A stretch of 5,761 bases of DNA from Gammaproteobacteria bacterium (GTDB taxonomy: Bacteria > Pseudomonadota > Gammaproteobacteria > Pseudomonadales > Azotimanducaceae). The DNA lies in the NCBI GenBank assembly GCA_028821035.1, contig JAPPHP010000413.1:1-5761 (forward strand), written 5' to 3'. This document shows, piece after piece, positions 5,310 to 5,761 of this stretch. The notes beneath the pieces were generated by a model. The model made no database searches, had not been told where the DNA came from, and worked only from the letters and a program-made list of their open reading frames with translations. Position 1 is the first letter of the stretch. The number at the start of each line of letters is the position of its first letter. A program made the translations under genes and the position numbers.

Positions 5310-5547
5310 CTACCCGTAAAACCCCAAACTCCAGCCGCGTCAACAGATCGTCCACCTCGCGCGCCCCCGCGTCGGTATCCAGCAGGGATAACGGGGCTCG
5401 TCCGGGGAGCGATGGGTTGGGCGTGGCGAGCCATTCGACCGCGTCTTGCTCGTTGTCGAAAACCGACTCGGCATGCTCCAGCGCCTTCGCGGTCCTCGTC
5501 GCAACCTTCGATCCCTGGACCCCGTGATGAGAACTCGCTCCGCGCAC
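5310..5547 (-). pseudogene. Remnant of an MbcA/ParS/Xre-type antitoxin (DUF2384-like toxin-binding domain)
   Basis: The minus-strand translation over about 5317-5505 contains AESVFDNEQDAVEWLATPNP, then LPGRAPLSLLDTDAGAREVD and DLLTRLEFGV. These are the landmarks of the antitoxin C-terminal domain (evF...e.A..WL..pn.aL.g..Pl.ll.t..G...V..lL.rie.Gv). Such proteins normally have an N-terminal Xre-like helix-turn-helix and neutralise a RES-domain toxin encoded directly downstream. Here the N-terminal domain is not recognisable in any frame, and the place for the toxin is occupied by the convergent glutaredoxin gene. At the end, the frame reads through GVLRVG and on to 5212; removing one base in the TTTT/GGGG run (about 5318-5325) would give GVYG and a TAG at 5310-5312, a typical family ending. 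A GTG at 5545-5547 preceded by GGGAG could start a short product, so expression of the domain alone cannot be excluded. Confidence 0.6.
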
Positions 5548-5707
5548 GTCCACTCCCGCAGCAATCGGCGACTCGACGGCCACAGGACGCCTCTCAGGCT
5601 CAGGGACCGTCGACGGCTTACGTGATGTAGCCCCTGCGGCGCGCATGGCCCATGCCGCCGGCAGCCCCATCTGATAGCCTTCCCCGCTTTCCCCGGAAGG
5701 CACCCAC

Positions 5708-5761
5708 ATGAAACTCGGTCTGCTCGGCGGCTACAGCGGCCGCAAGATCTCCATTCCCATC
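5708..5761 (+). CDS. LLM-class (luciferase-like, F420-dependent-type) oxidoreductase, first 18 codons
   Basis: The visible residues MKLGLLGGYSGRKISIPI match the first beta-strand and loop of bacterial luciferase-like monooxygenases of the F420-dependent type, which open 'MKlGl..gy.g' before a helix holding 'ae.lGyDsvW'. Such TIM-barrel enzymes use reduced FMN or F420 to reduce or oxygenate varied substrates. GGAAGG at 5695-5700, 7 bases before the ATG, is a good Shine-Dalgarno and supports the start. The gene runs off the right edge, so cofactor and substrate cannot be judged. The identification rests on 18 residues. Confidence 0.6.
   Translation, partial: MKLGLLGGYSGRKISIPI

Noticed and set aside
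5548..5709. Extension of the antitoxin frame to ATG 5707-5709
   Set aside because: No helix-turn-helix or other motif is visible, and the ATG overlaps the start codon of the plus-strand LLM gene that has a good ribosome binding site.

Overview
The window is GC-rich and gene-dense. It reads like a fragment from a Gram-negative, probably proteobacterial, environmental bacterium. The evidence is an FKBP-type lipoprotein with a lipobox, a membrane-anchored DsbA-like thiol oxidase, and a gene set typical of marine or soil acyl-CoA/lipid degraders (class III CoA-transferase, PhyH-family oxygenase, SCP2-like protein, luciferase-like monooxygenase). Taxonomy cannot be fixed from the sequence alone.

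Left part (1-1698, all minus strand): the N-terminal part of an RluA-family pseudouridine synthase runs off the left edge. A 60-codon ORF precedes it and looks like only the C-terminal tail of an M28-type zinc peptidase. After a 149-base gap comes a complete CaiB/BaiF class III CoA-transferase. A sigma-70-like promoter (TTGCCA, 17 bases, GATACT) lies just upstream of the CoA-transferase.

Centre (1761-3132, plus strand): a PhyH-family Fe(II)/2-oxoglutarate oxygenase is divergent from the CoA-transferase and is followed after 43 bases by a small SCP2-like protein. Together the three suggest handling of a CoA-activated, hydrophobic substrate, though the substrate is unknown. A GC hairpin follows. 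About 500 bases without a gene then hold a small family of interspersed repeats: three direct copies about 60 bases apart and one inverted copy, with core GGAACATCGCCC.

Right part (3644-5243): an FKBP lipoprotein and a DsbA-like protein on the minus strand (envelope protein folding) are divergent, by only 27 bases, from a small glutaredoxin-like protein on the plus strand. Next is a degraded, orphan remnant of an MbcA/ParS/Xre-type antitoxin (DUF2384-like C-terminal domain), with no toxin gene beside it. At the right edge the first 18 codons of an LLM-class (F420-dependent-like) oxidoreductase begin, with a good ribosome binding site.

I see no convincing new multi-gene system. The points most worth checking are the repeat family, the antitoxin remnant with a probable single-base frameshift at its end, the peptidase-tail mini-ORF, and the PhyH/SCP2-like pair.
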